This document shows positions 59,901-64,000 of a DNA stretch of 64,000 nucleotides, in pieces. The stretch is from Nautilus pompilius. Lineage: Eukaryota > Mollusca > Cephalopoda > Nautilida > Nautilidae. Each line of letters begins with the position of its first letter. Position 1 is the first letter of the stretch. The translations under genes and the position numbers were made by a program. Below the pieces are notes generated by a model. It saw only the letters and a program-made list of their open reading frames with translations, did not search any database and was not told the origin of the DNA. The stretch lies in the NCBI GenBank assembly GCA_018389105.1, contig JACATO010001113.1, positions 89,501 through 153,500 of the forward strand. The letters are read 5' to 3'.

Positions 59901-60534
59901 TTAAAATAAAAATAAAAGGAAGAAGAAATTTCAAAAACAAAAAGTATCCTTTCAATATAAAGCACACTAGAAAGAAAAAAAACCATAAAATGAACATTTT
60001 AAACAAGAAATTAACTGCTAACCACATGGGTGTCATCTTGACTCGGTCTCTGCGCCCCCCTGCCTGCACACTTTTCACAGCAAAATTAACTGTCAAATCA
60101 AATCACTTACACCAGGAACTCTGAAATCTCCTAATGGAGGTAACTGATGTAACGTAACATATTCTTCTACTCAAATGGAAATTAATGCACCAAAAATCAT
60201 CTCTCATTTTTTTTTTTTTTTGCACACGCTACGAATGGGACCAGAATCAATTCGAATAAGTCAATGATTTTGTAACGTACAAACTGCATTTGTTCACAAA
60301 TATTTAACCTTTCGAATAATTGTGGGGTCGCGTGTAATAGGCCAAATTACTTTTTAGCTATGTTTTTGGCCCAAGGAACCCACATAGAATGAAAGCAAAT
60401 CAGTGTGCCATCTTTGTCGAATATGACTAGTGACGCCTTCTTTCCGCTGCGAGCATTAGATTCCCTGGAGCTGTTTGTCTTCTGCACCAAAGCACCTGTC
60501 TGCAGGTTGTAGGAGGTCGGCTGGAGCAGCAACA
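56278..60534 (-). CDS. Tandem HAD-superfamily hydrolase (two fused domains; 5' exon missing)
   Basis: Three exons (60,534-60,351; 59,893-59,071; 56,947-56,278) encode two HAD phosphatase-like units in a row. Unit 1 has the nucleophile motif FDKDGT, motif [10 protein letters not shown], the Lys motif KPSPHNALL and motif IV GDTKVD, so it should be catalytic, probably on a small phosphomonoester; the substrate cannot be told. Unit 2 has FDLHGT (second Asp replaced by His), AIDTSDGR, no Lys in [15 protein letters not shown], and SDNAKD for motif IV, so it is probably a pseudo-enzyme. Both units share the repeat [14 protein letters not shown], and the intron after AMW/SMW...IAK[KR] has the same place and phase in each, so the gene arose by an internal exon duplication. 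The start codon lies to the right, beyond 60,540. Confidence 0.85.
56948..59070 (-). other. Intron of the HAD gene
   Basis: AT-rich; a G-run at 57,163-57,171 and several short frames without landmarks. Nothing else seen. Confidence 0.6.
59071..59893 (-). CDS. HAD gene, exon B: rest of domain 1 and start of domain 2 (one-base frameshift)
   Basis: Acceptor AATATACAG, donor GTAAGT, 823 nt. The phases of exons A and C call for 822, and the surplus base lies near 59,730: the frame [14 protein letters not shown] before it and [14 protein letters not shown] after it join only if one base is skipped. The rest is fully open, down to [20 protein letters not shown]. Either an assembly error, a null allele, or early decay. 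Confidence 0.85.
60351..60534 (-). CDS. HAD gene, exon A: nucleophile motif of domain 1
   Basis: Acceptor CTGTTTAG, donor GTAATT, 184 nt, phase 1 to 2. It encodes [15 protein letters not shown]..., a Ser/Lys-rich linker, then [19 protein letters not shown]. It enters in mid-codon, so an upstream exon must exist. Confidence 0.82.
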
Positions 60535-63180
60535 CTAAACAGCAAGAGAAACAAACAGATTAGAGATTATCCTTTGGGGGGGGGAAAGAATAAGAAAAAA
60601 ACAACAGCAGCAACATTTAAAATGAGCTACTTTAAAACAAGAACAGAGAGATTTTTAAATGCATTAAAAAAAAAAAATAAATTTTGTTTTCTTTTTTCCA
60701 CACATTTCACTCTTGGTTCGTTACAAGACCAGCTAACCCCCCCCCCCCCCCACATTTTGGAAATCACTTCCGCTTTGCTGGCTTAGGTTATATAGAAGTC
60801 TGAGTGAGATTGGGAATGATCCTCTAATGTAGGTAGGTCTACTAGATTTCTATCACCAAGACTAAAAGAACATGTATTTCTTATGAATTTCTTCAATCTG
60901 CAAAGTGAGGAAAACAAGGGTGATGGCAAATGACCATGCACATACACACACACGCACGCATGCACACCACACACACATGAACATGCACGGTATTACAAAA
61001 ATAGACATTTGTGACTTTTACATAATTAACTACTAAAGATTGACAAAGAAAACTAAATATATCCGTCTAAACTGAGCGTTCTTAAAAGACAGAAAGCAAG
61101 GGATTATGGGAAGGTTTAATTGAAACATTTCAACCTTTCATGGTTATGAAACAGAGAAGTAAAGGAACAATTGCTGCTTATTTTTTGTTGTTGTTGTTTG
61201 ATGCTAACTTGGGCTTTCAAGGTAATGAGGTGCCATTTTCAAACCGTCATCAGTGCAGACACATTCAGCATTAAGGTGACGACCCATGAAATGATCAGCC
61301 ATGTTTGATTACCACCATGCTTGAAAACATGCTGGTGGGGCTGTATATCAGGTTAAAGATGTCTTTCCCCATCTGCATCGGTAATCTTAGCTTACTGAAT
61401 AGCTTTCGTGTAGAATTTCATTGGAATTCCTTGAAAAAACTATTTTGAGGAGTTGTTGTTGTTGTCGAATTAGCAAAATAACCACCACCGAGAGAAAAAG
61501 GGGAAGACATTTCAAAATTAACAGAAGTCCATCAGAAGTTGTTCACCTGGAGGACAAAGGATTCTGGGACAGATATCTCACGCCAGACCACTTGCAAAAA
61601 TGCTTCAAACTTTTAAATCTGGTGATAGCAAAACTAACAAGCATTTAACGTTAATGAGGATATCATTTCACTGCGTGCACGACATCGCAAAAAAAAAAAA
61701 AAAAACAAACAACAAAGCAATTCTTATCTACTAAAACTATATTTGATCTTGTTTACAGCCTATTTTCTAATCTTATGGATTAGGGAAGGAATTAAAAATT
61801 GATTTTTTTATCTAATGTTAGCATTAACTCCATAGTCCACGCCCAAGTATAAATCCCACTTCCTTTCAGTAATCATTTAAAAAGTTACGGGGGGTGGTTT
61901 CTAAAGTATATGGCCAGCTTAGTTTTCGCAAACTTCTGGAATTTAAAAAAACTGGTTGTAGTTTTAGACAAACAGCAGGAAATGCACACTCAAAAAAACA
62001 CTCCCCTTTATGTAGTCACAAGATGTGTTTTCATAAACGATAAATTAGAATTCTGTTCTTCTGCTGATTGTTCATGTAAAAATTAACACAAAAAACGATA
62101 ATAAGTGTACTAAGAACATACGGATGAAACGTAGCGAGAGAGCGTTGCATTGGTGCTATTTCAGCAGGGTCTCATTTGAACATCTCTAGCATATCTACTT
62201 ACACCTTTTTTTTTTTTTAAATACCGCCTCCAGGTCAATGATGAGAATCAACAAGAAAGTGTCACATCTGATGTAACTTCTGCAATAGTATTTGCAGCAA
62301 CGAGAAACTGTTGATTACTCCTCTCCTGTTCACGAGATCTATCAGTGGTAGATAAGAGAGTCACTGATGTAAATAGCTCATGACCATATGAGAATCTACT
62401 GAGAAAACCAGGTATCCACCTCAATGGAAAAAAAAAGAGTAAAAGCAGCTGATGATAGAAGTACCCAATTATAATCCTCAATAGTTCAATCAGTAGCAGG
62501 TTTTTAGTGAGGAAAATATCTTGGAAATTTCAGCAAACTGACCGATATTTGAGAGCAGGATGGCGATGTGGTAGCATTTTTATTTCCTCTGAATTCTCTG
62601 GAATCTTTATTTAAATTCCATGTCAACTTTCACGGTCTGTTACACTTCATCACTTGCCATTAATTCATATAGTTCAGATCAGGCCAACATTATATATTTA
62701 TCTCGGGGATTAATTATAAATAAACTATTTCTTTGCTACTATGATGATGTGGTAAACACTGGTTTTACTGATGGCACACCCTGCATGTTATTTATGACAA
62801 ATGACGGCAAGAACAAAACTTTTTTTTTCCTTCAAAAAAGTGATTTTATAAAATGCATGACTTCTGCAGAAAGCTGTAAAGTTTAGAGTCGACAATTAAT
62901 GATATTTGTTAATGTAAATATTAAACAAATTTCCTCCACTGCCAGTGAAACCAAAAGCTAGATAAGCCAGCATCCGACTGAGAACCATCCCATCAAGTGG
63001 TTTGGAATCATCTGCTTATCAATTTATTTACATGAAAAGTATTTACTGTATCCAGTGGAAACTTTTTCTAGACCTTTAAACAATCCGCTGACTATCTGCT
63101 GACCTTAACTGAAAAAATTTAGGTCTAGGATTGTCTGGAGGAGGTTAAACTCCAGCTGAGCTTCCTGATAGGGAACCAAG
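60535..63180. other. Upstream or intronic sequence of the HAD gene
   Basis: Should contain or be upstream-intronic to the missing HAD exon, but no frame with a fitting donor was found. Holds a C-run (60,738), CA/CG-type repeats (60,945-60,977), A-runs and one hairpin. The 77-residue minus frame at 62,248 is unsupported. Confidence 0.4.
62119..62192. repeat. Palindromic hairpin element, copy 6
   Basis: GAACATACGGATGAAACGTA, loop GCATTGGTGC, then TATTTCAGCAGGGTCTCATT and TGAACATCTC. Same orientation as copy 2; left arm partly decayed. Confidence 0.65.
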
Positions 63181-63184
63181 AGCA

Positions 63185-63510
63185 GAGAATGGGTGGCTGG
63201 TGGTCTGGTGATAATTACTGGACTGCCAAGGTCGAGAGCCAAAGTTTGAAATCTGGTTGGAAATGGCCAGGCTTGGTATGTCTCCAAGGCATTTGGGTTT
63301 TCTTGCTTTCCATCAGCTAGACATCCAAAAATGAAGAGTTCTAAAAAGAATTTCCAGGTACATGTGGTGAAAGTTCGATGGGTAACTCTCGACTGCTGCT
63401 CACAAGTTTCCAACTACATCTAAGTAACTGCTTGCTTGGTCATCAAGACTGACATCCCAAACCTCCCCGTTCTAGCTCGCTGCTGTGAAATGTCCCTAAA
63501 CCACGAAAGT
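63185..63510 (+). repeat. tRNA-derived SINE copy
   Basis: The head TGGTGGTCTGGTGATAATTA is followed by ACTGGACTGCCAAGG and the B-box-like AGTTTGAAATC; the tail ends in CTCGCTGCTGTGAAATGTCC. A 102-residue minus-strand frame across it is not a gene. Confidence 0.6.
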
Positions 63511-64000
63511 TGGCACAGGGTTCAACAAGAGCAGCAGTGAAAGAAAAACTATCAGGTACAGACAGACCAGAGTCTAGCCAGTAACCATCATTCAGGCTTT
63601 TCTGCTTTGTTTTGAGGGGGATAAAGGTTAAAATAATAAAAGATTTCCTTTCCCAAGAAATAAGCATCTAAGAGAAAGATTTTTTTTTTTTTTAAAAAAA
63701 AACCTACTAAAATATTCTTTTCAGTTGATCCCGGGGTATCAGATCCAAGATGCGGAGTGAAATAATGGCCATAATGCAGAATGTCAACTTAGCAGCTAGC
63801 ATGGTCCTTGGCATCTCAAGTGAAAGGGAGAAACACACATATGTTAAATACACTTTTCCCAACTAGCACCATAACCAGAAAGAGAGAAAGAACTGGTAAG
63901 GATGGGCCAACTCATTTTACCTTGGGCTCACCCCATACCCCTGATGCTCTTTTTTCTGTCGCACCAAGAAAACTCGACCTAGATTTTACTATTCAAGATG

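Noticed and set aside
62248-62481. 77-residue minus-strand frame as the missing HAD first exon
   Set aside because: No Met with a donor of the needed phase, and no similarity to HAD N-termini.

Overview
The window is about 64 kb of AT-rich eukaryotic nuclear DNA, with long introns, many simple repeats and a dense load of decayed DNA transposons and tRNA-derived SINEs. The gene content and the mariner, Tc1, hAT and Tigger remnants fit an invertebrate animal. I favour a lophotrochozoan, probably a mollusc, but the sequence does not prove this. No rRNA, tRNA gene, CRISPR array or bacterial-style operon was seen.

Three host genes were recognised, all on the minus strand. (1) Positions 1-43,470 hold the 5' part of a large WD40-repeat gene. 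I rebuilt one non-coding first exon and 16 coding exons; every splice phase agrees, giving 760 codons. The order of motifs resembles the WDR87/WDR97 group, whose known members are mostly expressed in testis or ciliated cells. The gene runs off the left edge into a charged, probably coiled-coil C-terminal part. (2) Positions 48,614-50,377 hold a full-length choline dehydrogenase in a single coding exon (FAD-dependent GMC oxidoreductase, choline to betaine aldehyde in mitochondria). (3) Positions 56,278-60,534 hold three exons of a tandem HAD-hydrolase gene: an intact-looking first domain fused to a second domain that has lost catalytic residues. Its 5' exon lies to the right of 60,534 and was not found. 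One extra base breaks the reading frame of its middle exon.

Among the genes lie a mariner (28.4-29.7 kb), three decayed Tc1-like copies (13.1, 30.2 and 47.3 kb), a better preserved Tc1 with about 210-bp inverted repeats (54.2-55.7 kb), a rearranged Tigger/pogo element (35.7-37.2 kb), a DUF4371 hAT-like fossil (26.1-28.0 kb), a 291-bp MITE (42.2 kb), an unclassified transposon-associated ORF (7.2-7.8 kb), six SINE copies all on the plus strand, and six copies of an about 72-nt palindromic hairpin. Long microsatellites sit near the WD40 promoter (TC at 42.7-43.0 kb, AAT at 43.2 kb). The three genes show no clear shared pathway; they are neighbours on one strand.
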